Part shown: piece by piece, positions 1-8,290 of the stretch | How positions within the stretch are numbered: position 1 is the stretch's first letter | Layout: each line of letters starts with the position of its first letter | Assembly: GCF_963975415.1 (NCBI RefSeq) | Contig: NZ_CAXBGN010000010.1 | Location: 62,001-126,000, forward strand | Length of the DNA: 64,000 nt | Reading direction: 5' to 3' | DNA from: Kriegella sp963975415 | GTDB taxonomy: Bacteria; Bacteroidota; Bacteroidia; Flavobacteriales; Flavobacteriaceae | Translations under genes and position numbers: made by a program | Notes under the pieces: model-generated | Told to the model about the DNA's origin: nothing | Databases searched by the model: none | Seen by the model: the letters and a program-made list of their open reading frames with translations, nothing else

Positions 1-1
1 G

Positions 2-1990
2 GATGAAGTGCAAGTAGGGGCCATCCTAAATTTCAAGAGCCAGTTTGAAGCTTTGGAAAAACGAAAGGACTCCATTATTAAATCTGTAGAGGAACAAGGC
101 TTGCTCACGCCCGAACTTCGTCAAAAATTTCAACAATCGATCGATTTAACTTCACTGGAAGATCTATACCTTCCTTTTAAGAAAAAACGAAAGACAAAGG
201 CGGAAACCGCAATTAAAAACGGGTTAGAGCCTCTGGCCAAAATCATTATGGCCCAAAATGCTGCAGACATTGATGCCATCGCTTTAAAATATTTAAATAA
301 AAGCATTACAAATAAAGAAGAAGCCTTGGAAGGCGCACGGCATATTATAGCCGAATGGATTAATGAACGTGGTGATGTCAGGAATCAAATTCGCTATCAA
401 CTGGAAAAATCTGCACAGTTGACCAGTAAGGTTATCGGCACCAAAAAAGAGGATGAAAAAGCCCAGAAATTTCGAGATTACTTTGATTGGAGCGAACCCT
501 TAAGTCGCTGTCCTTCCCACCGCCTTTTGGCCATCTTACGGGCTGAGAACGAAAAATTCATCCGTGTCAAAATTGAAATAGACGATGAAAGAGCCATTGA
601 AAAAATACGGCAAAGACTTTTAAAATCAAGGGGAAGAAGTACGGAACACATCGACCAAGCGATTGAAGATGCGTACAAACGTCTTTTGTTTCCTTCTTTA
701 TCGAATGAGCTTTTAAAAAAGGCCAAAGAAAAGGCTGATGATGGAGCCATTCAAGTATTCTCAAAAAACCTTAAACAACTCTTGCTTGGTGCCCCATTAG
801 GGGAAAAACGCATTCTGGCCATTGACCCAGGGTTTAGAACTGGTTGCAAAGTAGTTTGCTTAACGGCTGGGGGTGAGCTAGTGCACAATGAAACGATTTA
901 TCCGCATGCCCCAAAAAACGATAGTTCGGGTGCAATAAAAAAAATAAGTTCTCTAGCCGATGCGTACAAAATCGAAGCGATTGCTATCGGTAACGGAACG
1001 GCATCCCGGGAGACGGAACGATTGATAAAACGGATATCATTTAAGAACCCCATTGAAGTTTTTGTCGTTAGCGAGGCCGGGGCCTCTATTTATTCCGCCT
1101 CCAAAATTGCCCGTGACGAATTCCCAAATTACGATGTTACCGTTCGAGGTGCCGTCTCTATTGGTCGTCGACTGGCCGATCCGCTGGCCGAATTGGTCAA
1201 AATTGACGCAAAATCGATTGGGGTTGGTCAATACCAACATGATGTAGATCAGACCAAATTAAAGACTTCACTAGATTCGGTAGTAGAAAGCTGTGTCAAT
1301 GCGGTCGGGGTAAACATTAATACGGCCAGTGTTCCCTTATTGAGCTACGTGTCCGGCATTGGCCCAAAACTGGCCGAGAACATCGTCAATTATCGTAATG
1401 AAAATGGAGCCTTTGAAAGTCGTTCCCAAATTAAAAAAGTACCGCGTTTAGGCTCAAAAGCTTTCGAACAAGGTGCTGCGTTTTTACGTATTAAAGAAGC
1501 TAAAAATCCGTTGGATGATTCTTCCGTACACCCTGAAAGCTATGCTATTGTAAAAAAAATGGCAGAGGATAAGGGTATCGTCCTCACAGAATTGATCAGT
1601 AATAAATCAATATTACAAAATATTGATTTAAATTTATATTGTACCGATAGTATTGGTTTGCCCACCTTGAAAGACATTTTAGAAGAACTGGAAAAACCGG
1701 GATTGGATCGGCGTGAAAAGGCAAAAGTATTTGCATTCAATCAAAATATTCGATCAATTACCGATCTTCAAGAAGGACAATTGCTACCTGGAATTGTCAA
1801 TAACATTACCAACTTTGGTTGTTTCGTCGACATTGGCATTAAAGAAAGCGGACTCATTCACGTTTCCAACCTGTCGAATAGCTTTGTTAAAGATGTAAAC
1901 GAACATGTACATCTGCACCAGCAGATAATTGTAAAAGTTTTGTCGGTAGATGTAGCTAGAAAGCGAATTCAGTTGGCACTGCATCAATAA
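2..1990 (+). CDS. tex: Tex family RNA-binding transcription accessory protein (5' truncated)
   Basis: The gene runs in from the left edge; the first visible codons read D-E-V-Q-V-G-A-I, which in Tex/YhgF proteins lies about 50 residues after the start, so the N-terminus is missing. The 662 visible residues carry the family order: helical N-terminal region, a YqgF/RNase H-like domain beginning near K-R-I-L-A-I-D-P-G-F-R-T-G (about residue 270), a helix-hairpin-helix region around G-I-G-P-K-L-A-E-N-I-V (about 455), and a C-terminal S1 RNA-binding domain (about 595-660, with G-I-V-N-N-I-T-N-F-G-C-F-V-D-I-G). Tex is a cytoplasmic nucleic-acid-binding factor linked to transcription and RNA processing. 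The next gene starts 12 bases downstream. Confidence 0.95.
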   Translation, partial: DEVQVGAILNFKSQFEALEKRKDSIIKSVEEQGLLTPELRQKFQQSIDLTSLEDLYLPFKKKRKTKAETAIKNGLEPLAKIIMAQNAADIDAIALKYLNKSITNKEEALEGARHIIAEWINERGDVRNQIRYQLEKSAQLTSKVIGTKKEDEKAQKFRDYFDWSEPLSRCPSHRLLAILRAENEKFIRVKIEIDDERAIEKIRQRLLKSRGRSTEHIDQAIEDAYKRLLFPSLSNELLKKAKEKADDGAIQVFSKNLKQLLLGAPLGEKRILAIDPGFRTGCKVVCLTAGGELVHNETIYPHAPKNDSSGAIKKISSLADAYKIEAIAIGNGTASRETERLIKRISFKNPIEVFVVSEAGASIYSASKIARDEFPNYDVTVRGAVSIGRRLADPLAELVKIDAKSIGVGQYQHDVDQTKLKTSLDSVVESCVNAVGVNINTASVPLLSYVSGIGPKLAENIVNYRNENGAFESRSQIKKVPRLGSKAFEQGAAFLRIKEAKNPLDDSSVHPESYAIVKKMAEDKGIVLTELISNKSILQNIDLNLYCTDSIGLPTLKDILEELEKPGLDRREKAKVFAFNQNIRSITDLQEGQLLPGIVNNITNFGCFVDIGIKESGLIHVSNLSNSFVKDVNEHVHLHQQIIVKVLSVDVARKRIQLALHQ

Positions 1991-2002
1991 AATTCGATTT
2001 TT

Positions 2003-2836
2003 ATGAGAACTCTTTTTTCAACATTTATGCTGATCGCATCGGTTTCTTTATTTTCCCAAGATACCATAAAGAATACTGCCGAAACGCGGTGGACCATGTT
2101 CAAATACGATTTTGGAAATATTTTTAAGGGTGTAGGTTATTCGTACAGTAGACCCCTTCATTGGAAAGGAAAACAGTGGAAAACTTTTGGCGGCGTGGCC
2201 GCTGGTACTGGTTTACTCTATCTGTTAGATGACGACTCATCACGCTTTATAAGCAACCAAAGGGAAAGTATTCCACGATTCATCAGGGATTATGGGGAGT
2301 TCTACGGTAACCCAGGAAATAATTATCTAGTTACCTCAGGAGTCTATTTAACCGGCCTTTTTACGAAAAACGAAAAACTTCGTAGAACGGGAGTTCTTCT
2401 AGTATCGTCGGCTACGGCGGCGGGACTCCTTCAACAAATTCTGAAATCATCGGTGGGCAGGGCAAGGCCCGTAAGCGGAAAGACCAAAGACACGTTTAAG
2501 CCGTTCAGCGACAATAGAAATTTTCATTCCTTCCCCTCAGGGCACACCATTATGGCATTTACAAATGCCTATGCCATTGCCAAACAATTTAAAAGTCCGT
2601 GGATAAAATCTGGAATCTATTTAGCCGGTTTGATTCCTGGGGCTTCCCGTGTTTGGGATCGTCAGCATTGGGTCACCGATTTTGCGCTTGGTGTTGCGAT
2701 CAGCATCTTTACGGTGGAGTCGATCGACCGCTATTTAGACCACAAATATGATGAAAAATACAACAAAGGTTCTAAAAACCTAAGTTGGCATCTCAATTTT
2801 GGCCCCGGTCAAATGGGTGTTGCCATACATTTCTAA
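2003..2836 (+). CDS. PAP2 family phosphatase, exported
   Basis: 277 residues beginning with a signal peptide (hydrophobic to about residue 18, ending S-L-F-S-Q). The three phosphatidic acid phosphatase type 2 signatures are present in order: K-x6-R-P as K-S-S-V-G-R-A-R-P (about 150), P-S-G-H as F-P-S-G-H-T (about 178), and S-R-x5-H-x3-D as S-R-V-W-D-R-Q-H-W-V-T-D (about 213-224). The family removes phosphate from lipid phosphates such as phosphatidate or undecaprenyl pyrophosphate at the membrane. The actual substrate cannot be read from the sequence. It follows tex by 12 bases, so the two may be co-transcribed. Confidence 0.9.
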   Translation: MRTLFSTFMLIASVSLFSQDTIKNTAETRWTMFKYDFGNIFKGVGYSYSRPLHWKGKQWKTFGGVAAGTGLLYLLDDDSSRFISNQRESIPRFIRDYGEFYGNPGNNYLVTSGVYLTGLFTKNEKLRRTGVLLVSSATAAGLLQQILKSSVGRARPVSGKTKDTFKPFSDNRNFHSFPSGHTIMAFTNAYAIAKQFKSPWIKSGIYLAGLIPGASRVWDRQHWVTDFALGVAISIFTVESIDRYLDHKYDEKYNKGSKNLSWHLNFGPGQMGVAIHF

Positions 2837-2980
2837 ATACACCTTTATTATGGCAATCAATAATTTGTAACATAAGACAAAATCAATCTTATTGGCAACA
2901 ACAAAGGCGGGCGATACTTGTTTGACCATGATGTTCAGCAGATTACAGCCGATACACCAAACTAAATTTAACAAATTTAT

Positions 2981-3012
2981 TTTATTTAGATTGATTTAAA
3001 ATAGTATTTTTG
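2981..3012 (+). promoter_or_regulatory. AT-rich palindromic box and -7 element upstream of the Lys/Cys-rich gene
   Basis: TTTATTTAGATTGATTTAAA (2981-3000) is an imperfect inverted repeat closely resembling the boxes upstream of the iron-locus genes at 55.9, 56.6 and 60.9 kb. It is followed at 3005-3012 by TATTTTTG, an exact match to the Bacteroidota -7 consensus TAnnTTTG. A metal-dependent repressor (Fur/DtxR type) is a guess based on the other locations. Confidence 0.4.
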
Positions 3013-3035
3013 ATGCGGTTTGGAAAAATTGCAAC

Positions 3036-3230
3036 ATGGGCAAAAAGAAAAAAGCAGCCAAGAAATCGGAAAAGAAAGCTAAAAAGTCTTTGAAGAAAGA
3101 ACGTAAGGCCATTCTCAAAGAAATGGTGCCCAAAGGCTGTAAAACTAAATGTTGCAAAAAGTATAAAAAATGCGAATCCAAACGTTGTGGGCGATGCCCA
3201 TGTTTCGACCTACTAAAGAAAGTGGCCTAA
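3036..3230 (+). CDS. Small Lys- and Cys-rich protein
   Basis: 64 residues. The first half is almost entirely Lys/Ala/Glu/Ser (a highly basic helix); the second half holds seven cysteines in about 25 residues (G-C, K-C-C, K-C, R-C, R-C-P-C), which looks like a metal-binding knuckle. No known domain recognised. No signal peptide, so it should be cytoplasmic, perhaps bound to nucleic acid or metal. The ATG is preceded by a good -7 box and an AT-rich palindrome. The coding frame overlaps the upstream extension of the following serine hydrolase, which argues that the hydrolase starts later than its longest reading frame. Confidence 0.65.
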   Translation: MGKKKKAAKKSEKKAKKSLKKERKAILKEMVPKGCKTKCCKKYKKCESKRCGRCPCFDLLKKVA

Positions 3231-4561
3231 ACCACTTGATTTCCCTCAGTTCCATCTTCTTAAAACCGAGCATTAGAAATTTTCTTTTTTTTATTGTTTT
3301 TTTCGTGTCTTGTTATCAAACAAGCGCACAGACAATTTCAAAACATTCTTCACCAGCATTGTCCGTGGCAACCACCGATGAGGGCATGTCTGCCGAAAGG
3401 TTATTGCGTATTGATGCCATGCTGAAAGAAGCAATCTCAGATAAAGAAATACCAGGTGCAGTAGCGCTTATTGCCAGGAACGGTAAAATAGTTTTTCACA
3501 ATGCCTATGGCATGGCCGACAACAAGTCAAGGAAAACAATGGAGAAAGATGCTATTTTTAGAATAGCATCCCAAACAAAGGCCATTACCTCGACTGCCGT
3601 AATGATTTTATGGGAAGAAGGGAAGTTTAGAATGGATGATCCTATTTCCAAATATCTTCCTGAATTCGGAAAAGCCCAAATACTTGACACGTTCAACGAA
3701 TCTGACTCTACTTATTCCACGAAACCGGCAGAAAACCAAATAACTATCCGTCATTTAATCACACATACCTCAGGTATTGGGTACGGAATGATTGATGGTG
3801 ATGACCGCTTTAGAAAAATATACCAAAAGGCCAAGGTGGTTGATGCCTTCACTTCAAAGGATATTAGTATTGGGGACAACATCAAAAAACTCGCTCAACT
3901 TCCATTACATCATGAACCGGGCGAAAAATTTACCTATAGTGAAGGGTTAGATGTGCTGGGTTATTTTGTAGAGGTCGTTTCGGGAATGCCATTTGATGAA
4001 TTTCTGCGAACCCGTATCTTCGACCCTTTGGGCATGAACGATACGTGGTTCTATCTTCCAAAAAAGAAACACGATCGTTTAGTCTCTGTACAGTCAAAAA
4101 ATGATGGTAAATGGAAAAGATTCGAAGATTCCCGATTTGAGATCGATTATCCCATAAGAGGGGCAAAGCGCTTCTTTTCGGGCGGTGCAGGACTTTCAAG
4201 CACAGCAAAAGACTATGCCACTTTTTTGCAAATGTATTTAAATGAAGGAGAACTCAATGGCGAAAGAATTCTTAGCCGTACTACTATACAAAGCATTATG
4301 GGCAACCAAACAGGCGATAAATTTGGTGATGGACTGGAATATTATGGATTGGCCTTTGGTGTAGTAACGTCCAACGGACAAGATGCCGGAGGCCAAGGTA
4401 GCACGGGAACATTTGATTGGGGCGGATACTTCAATACCCAATATTTTGCCGACCCTGTAGAAAACATAATCGGTATCTTAATGAAGCAGACCCAAGGACC
4501 TGTAGACGACAACACGGGTTGGAGGTTTAGACAAATGGTATTTTCGGCCATTGACGACTAG
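3170..4561 (+). CDS. Serine hydrolase, beta-lactamase class C / EstB-like, exported
   Basis: 463 residues at the longest reading. The class C beta-lactamase/esterase fold shows the nucleophile motif S-x-x-K as S-Q-T-K (I-A-S-Q-T-K-A-I), a Y-S-E at the position of the usual Y-x-N, and the conserved H-T-S-G-I-G-Y-G. A signal peptide (F-L-F-F-I-V-F-F-V-S-C-Y-Q-T-S-A-Q) lies about 40 residues in, so the true start is probably later than 3170. TTG at 3236, just after the previous gene ends, would give a normal-length signal peptide; ATG codons at 3194 and 3200 are alternatives. Likely a periplasmic esterase or D-aminopeptidase-like enzyme; the substrate is unknown. Confidence 0.88.
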   Translation: MRIQTLWAMPMFRPTKESGLNHLISLSSIFLKPSIRNFLFFIVFFVSCYQTSAQTISKHSSPALSVATTDEGMSAERLLRIDAMLKEAISDKEIPGAVALIARNGKIVFHNAYGMADNKSRKTMEKDAIFRIASQTKAITSTAVMILWEEGKFRMDDPISKYLPEFGKAQILDTFNESDSTYSTKPAENQITIRHLITHTSGIGYGMIDGDDRFRKIYQKAKVVDAFTSKDISIGDNIKKLAQLPLHHEPGEKFTYSEGLDVLGYFVEVVSGMPFDEFLRTRIFDPLGMNDTWFYLPKKKHDRLVSVQSKNDGKWKRFEDSRFEIDYPIRGAKRFFSGGAGLSSTAKDYATFLQMYLNEGELNGERILSRTTIQSIMGNQTGDKFGDGLEYYGLAFGVVTSNGQDAGGQGSTGTFDWGGYFNTQYFADPVENIIGILMKQTQGPVDDNTGWRFRQMVFSAIDD

Positions 4562-4691
4562 AAAAGCGGTAGCGTAGTAAATTTGGTGTAGATTCTAGAA
4601 TATTTTTTAGAATGTCTCGTTCTTTAGTTTCAATTTGTTAACCTTTTTAAACGGATATCATTAAAACACCAACAAATAAAAAACTATCGTT

Positions 4692-5297
4692 ATGAAGAAA
4701 CACCTAGTAGTCGTTCTAATCTTGGTCTGTGCCGGAATTAATGCACAAAAATTAAAAATCACAGAAGGAGGGTTTGATTTTCTAAAAGGCCAAAAAGAAG
4801 TAAACGTTGAATTCGTTTATGACAATATGACTTTATTGAAAAAGAATCTTACCAATGACCAGTACGTAAAAGAGCATGCTGCCGAATTGGAAGAAAAAAC
4901 AAAAGGTAAGGGCAAATCTTGGGAAAAAAGCTGGTATGCAAGCAGAGAATTGATATACGCTCCGAAATTTCTTGAATTAATGAATCGCTATTTTCATGAA
5001 GATCATGGCATTTATTTTTCAGAAGGTTTAACCGATGCTCCTTATACCCTAATCGTAGAAACGGTATGGGTCTATCCGGGATGGGACGCCGGTGTAATGA
5101 AGCAAGCTGCCAAGGTGACTACTTTATTGAAGTTTGTCGAAACGGCAAACAAGAGCAATGTTCTGGCAGAGGTAACCAGCAAAGAAGCTCCAGGAGACCA
5201 ATGGGGCAGTAGCTTTAGCAATGAAGACCGCATTGGCGAAGGGTATGCCAAAACAGGCAAATCATTCGCAAAATTGATTCTAAAGAAAGCTTTTTAA
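4692..5297 (+). CDS. Exported protein of unknown function
   Basis: 201 residues with a clear signal peptide (M-K-K-H-L-V-V-V-L-I-L-V-C-A-G-I-N-A-Q). The mature part is soluble, mixed alpha/beta in appearance, with no motif I recognise. A possible promoter lies upstream (TTTG at 4634-4637 and a weak -7 match from 4656), and a bidirectional hairpin terminator follows. Monocistronic by layout. Confidence 0.75.
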   Translation: MKKHLVVVLILVCAGINAQKLKITEGGFDFLKGQKEVNVEFVYDNMTLLKKNLTNDQYVKEHAAELEEKTKGKGKSWEKSWYASRELIYAPKFLELMNRYFHEDHGIYFSEGLTDAPYTLIVETVWVYPGWDAGVMKQAAKVTTLLKFVETANKSNVLAEVTSKEAPGDQWGSSFSNEDRIGEGYAKTGKSFAKLILKKAF

Positions 5298-5326
5298 TAT
5301 TTCCCTAAACTTAGGATTAGGAACAA

Positions 5327-5365
5327 AGAAAATGGCGAGCACCTTATACGTTCGCCATTTTTCTT
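5327..5365. terminator. Bidirectional hairpin terminator
   Basis: AATGGCGA (5331-5338) pairs with TCGCCATT (5352-5359); the stem extends with flanking A/T pairs, the loop is 13 nt, and T runs follow on both strands. It sits between the convergent ends of the exported protein gene and the halogenase-like gene. Confidence 0.75.
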
Positions 5366-5411
5366 AATAAAAAATCGAAGCCAAAAGTATTATCGAACAT
5401 CTTGGCGTAAA

Positions 5412-6653
5412 TTATATCTTCCCTTCTATTTCCATATCAGTAATATGGGCCACCGTTTTCACCAATCGGGAATGGTTTTTTACAAACGGGTTGGTCTTGT
5501 CCCAAACATATCCTGCCAAAACGGCACAAATCTGTGCCTTGATGATCGGGTTTTCTTGTTTATGAAAAAAGATCTTTTGAAGGTTTCCGGTATACCATTC
5601 CTTTACATAGGTTGCAAAAACTCCAACCCCCTCTTTTATATGTTCCGCATATTCGATTTCCCAATCGACTTTTTCATTTCGTAGTTCCCTTGTAATTAAT
5701 TTAGCAGCTAAAAGTGCCGATTCTGTAGCAAATGTTACCCCTGATGAAAAAACCGGATCCAAAAATTCTGCACTGTTTCCCGTAAGCGCATAGCGCTTTC
5801 CATATAACTGTTTTACGGATTTTGAAAAATTCTTGATCATTTTTGGCTCAAACTCATATTCAAGATCTTTAAAGCGGTCATAATAATAATCTGACAACTT
5901 CATCATAGCGCTAAGCTTTTGGCTATTATCGCCTTCAAAAGACTCTAAATATTCCGTTTTCCCAACATAACCAATACTCGTGTATCCATTTGAAAAAGGA
6001 ATGACCCACAACCAAGTGTCAGTATCAATTATATCAAAAGTAATCAATGTACCCTCTTTTCCTTTAGGCCTATTCAACTCTTTCACATGGGTAAAAATTG
6101 AAGAATGCTCAGGTATCGAAGAAGGTTTTTCAAGATCGAGTAATCGCGGTAATACGCGACCAAAACCACTCGAATCTATAATATATTTTGATGAGACTTG
6201 AACCTCTTGCCCTTCTTTATCCCTAATCGTAGTAATGGCATCTTCATCGGTAAAAGCCACATCCACTACCTCCTGCTCAAAGGCAATTTCGACTCCTCGG
6301 TCTATAAGCGTATCGGTCAAGGTCATATCGAAATCTGCACGAGGAACCTGCCAAGTCCAATCCCAACCTGGGGTGTGTTTCTTTGAAAAATCAAAATTGC
6401 AAATTTGGCCATTCTTCATAAACCGGGCACCTGCCTTAATTTCGAATTGTTGTTTTTCGAGGCACGACAATAAACCGACCTCCTCAAAATGATGCATACA
6501 TCTTGGCAAAAGACTTTCCCCAATTACAAACCGAGGAAATTTATTCTTCTCGACAACCTTAATCTTAACTCCCTGACCGAATAAATAGGCAGCAGCCACA
6601 CAGCCTGAAGGCCCTGCTCCGATAATTAATACCTCTACCTTTTCGATATTCAT
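5412..6653 (-). CDS. Flavin-dependent halogenase-like oxidoreductase at the edge of the flexirubin cluster
   Basis: 413 residues with the N-terminal FAD-binding motif G-A-G-P-S-G (12-17). Two hallmarks of flavin-dependent halogenases are present: a Lys in I-K-A-G-A-R-F (Lys73), at the position of the active-site lysine, and the W-x-W-x-I-P motif as W-L-W-V-I-P (214-219). Chlorinated flexirubins are known, so ring chlorination is a reasonable role; a hydroxylase role cannot be excluded because the wider family includes monooxygenases. It is transcribed divergently from the tyrosine ammonia-lyase gene across a 103-bp AT-rich gap, which places it as the first gene of the pigment locus on the other strand. 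Confidence 0.82.
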   Translation of the reverse strand: MNIEKVEVLIIGAGPSGCVAAAYLFGQGVKIKVVEKNKFPRFVIGESLLPRCMHHFEEVGLLSCLEKQQFEIKAGARFMKNGQICNFDFSKKHTPGWDWTWQVPRADFDMTLTDTLIDRGVEIAFEQEVVDVAFTDEDAITTIRDKEGQEVQVSSKYIIDSSGFGRVLPRLLDLEKPSSIPEHSSIFTHVKELNRPKGKEGTLITFDIIDTDTWLWVIPFSNGYTSIGYVGKTEYLESFEGDNSQKLSAMMKLSDYYYDRFKDLEYEFEPKMIKNFSKSVKQLYGKRYALTGNSAEFLDPVFSSGVTFATESALLAAKLITRELRNEKVDWEIEYAEHIKEGVGVFATYVKEWYTGNLQKIFFHKQENPIIKAQICAVLAGYVWDKTNPFVKNHSRLVKTVAHITDMEIEGKI

Positions 6654-6756
6654 TCCGACAATAAAATATAGATTCGTTAATTATTATAAATTTGCAAACC
6701 AAATTAACTAATTTTATTTATAAATTGATGCTTATTTAAGCTTGATCCAACCATAA
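6654..6756. promoter_or_regulatory. Divergent promoter region of the flexirubin cluster
   Basis: AT-rich 103-bp gap between two divergent pigment genes. On the + strand TAAATTTG (6687-6694) matches the -7 consensus TAnnTTTG exactly; no convincing -33 TTTG at the usual spacing was seen. On the - strand TTTG elements and a TATATTTT give a weak promoter. This should drive the long operon starting with the ammonia-lyase. Confidence 0.45.
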
Positions 6757-8286
6757 ATGCCAAAAATAAAAGGAAAGTTAGAGATAGAGGATTTTTACAA
6801 AGTTATTTTCAAGGATCAACCTATCTCAGTTGACAAAAAGGTCTTTGAAACTGTGCAGAAGAGTTTTGATTTTCTAAAGGAATTTTCAAAGAATAAGGTC
6901 ATATATGGTGTAAACACGGGGTTCGGCCCCATGGCACAATACAAGATAAAGGATTCGGAAAGAATTCAATTACAGTATAACCTGATTCGAAGCCATGCAT
7001 CTGGTTCCGGCAACCCGATACCCCCGAAATATGTCAAGGCGGCAATGTTGGCTCGCTTAAACACATTAAGCTTAGGTAATTCTGGGGTACATACATCAGT
7101 AATTACCTTAATGACCGAACTGATCAATAGAGATATCATTCCCTTGATATATGAACATGGTGGGGTTGGTGCCAGTGGAGATTTGGTGCAATTGGCCCAT
7201 TTGGCACTAGTACTTATCGGTGAAGGAGAGGTGTTTTACAAAGGTGAACGAAAAGCTACCCAAGAAGTCTTCGAGGCAGAAAACCTAGAAGCTATTACCG
7301 TTGAGATTCGAGAAGGCCTAGGCTTGATCAATGGCACTTCGGTAATGACCGGAATAGGTGTTGTCAACACGATTTACTCAAGAAGGCTGCTAGAATGGAT
7401 GATTGCCTGCTCTTCGGCGATCAATGAAATCGTTCAGGCATATGACGACCATTTGTCTAAAGATCTGAATCAGACCAAAAGACATTTTGGTCAGCGAGAA
7501 ATTGCCCGTGCGATGCGTAGCCACCTAAAAGACAGTACGCTGACCCGAAAACGGGAACACCATTTATACACCGACAACAACGGTATTACCGTATTCGAGG
7601 AAAAGGTTCAAGAATATTATTCGCTACGTTGTGTACCTCAAATACTAGGGCCCATTTTAGATACACTGAACAACGTAGAGGCAATAATGATCGAAGAGGT
7701 AAACTCGGCAAACGACAACCCCATTGTCAATGTCGAAAACCAAAACGTATACCACGGTGGTAATTTTCATGGTGACTATGTCTCACTTGAAATGGACAAA
7801 CTGAAAATCGTGGTCACAAAAATGACCATGTTGGCCGAAAGGCAGTTGAACTATTTGATGAACTCAAAATTGAACGACATTCTTCCACCCTTTGTAAACT
7901 TGGGTAAACTAGGGTTGAATTTCGGCATGCAAGGCGTTCAGTTCACGGCGACTTCGACCACTGCCGAGAACCAAATGCTTTCAAACCCTATGTATGTGCA
8001 TAGCATTCCGAACAATAACGACAATCAAGACATTGTCAGCATGGGCACCAATGCCGCATTGATAACAAAAAAGGTAATCGAAAACGGTTTTGAGGTCATG
8101 GCCATTCATCTTATTACAATTGTGCAGGCCATTGAGTTCTTGAAGGTTCAAGACAAAGTATCTTCCAAAACCAAAAGCATGTATGATGCGATTAGAATGA
8201 TAGTTCCCCCCTTTGACAAGGATGTAGTCATGTATCCTTATGTCAATAAAGTCAAGAACTATATTATTAATCATCAAAACAATTAA
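6757..8286 (+). CDS. Aromatic amino acid lyase, tyrosine ammonia-lyase (aryl polyene starter)
   Basis: 509 residues of the HAL/PAL/TAL family. The A-S-G triad that forms the MIO prosthetic group lies at 139-141 within G-G-V-G-A-S-G-D-L. The substrate-selecting region reads N-L-I-R-S-H-A-S-G (76-83), as I remember it from the characterised Flavobacterium johnsoniae tyrosine ammonia-lyase, to which the whole protein looks close (for example Y-G-V-N-T-G-F-G-P-M-A and H-S-I-P-N-N-N-D-N-Q-D). It should deaminate tyrosine to 4-coumarate, the starter for the aryl polyene half of flexirubin. It is the first gene of the long + strand operon; the next gene begins 4 bases after its stop. Confidence 0.93.
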   Translation: MPKIKGKLEIEDFYKVIFKDQPISVDKKVFETVQKSFDFLKEFSKNKVIYGVNTGFGPMAQYKIKDSERIQLQYNLIRSHASGSGNPIPPKYVKAAMLARLNTLSLGNSGVHTSVITLMTELINRDIIPLIYEHGGVGASGDLVQLAHLALVLIGEGEVFYKGERKATQEVFEAENLEAITVEIREGLGLINGTSVMTGIGVVNTIYSRRLLEWMIACSSAINEIVQAYDDHLSKDLNQTKRHFGQREIARAMRSHLKDSTLTRKREHHLYTDNNGITVFEEKVQEYYSLRCVPQILGPILDTLNNVEAIMIEEVNSANDNPIVNVENQNVYHGGNFHGDYVSLEMDKLKIVVTKMTMLAERQLNYLMNSKLNDILPPFVNLGKLGLNFGMQGVQFTATSTTAENQMLSNPMYVHSIPNNNDNQDIVSMGTNAALITKKVIENGFEVMAIHLITIVQAIEFLKVQDKVSSKTKSMYDAIRMIVPPFDKDVVMYPYVNKVKNYIINHQNN

Positions 8287-8290
8287 AACA

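Noticed and set aside
3930..4208. 92-codon reverse-strand reading frame inside the serine hydrolase gene
   Set aside because: Fully inside a well-supported gene, without signal or motif; a frame shadow.
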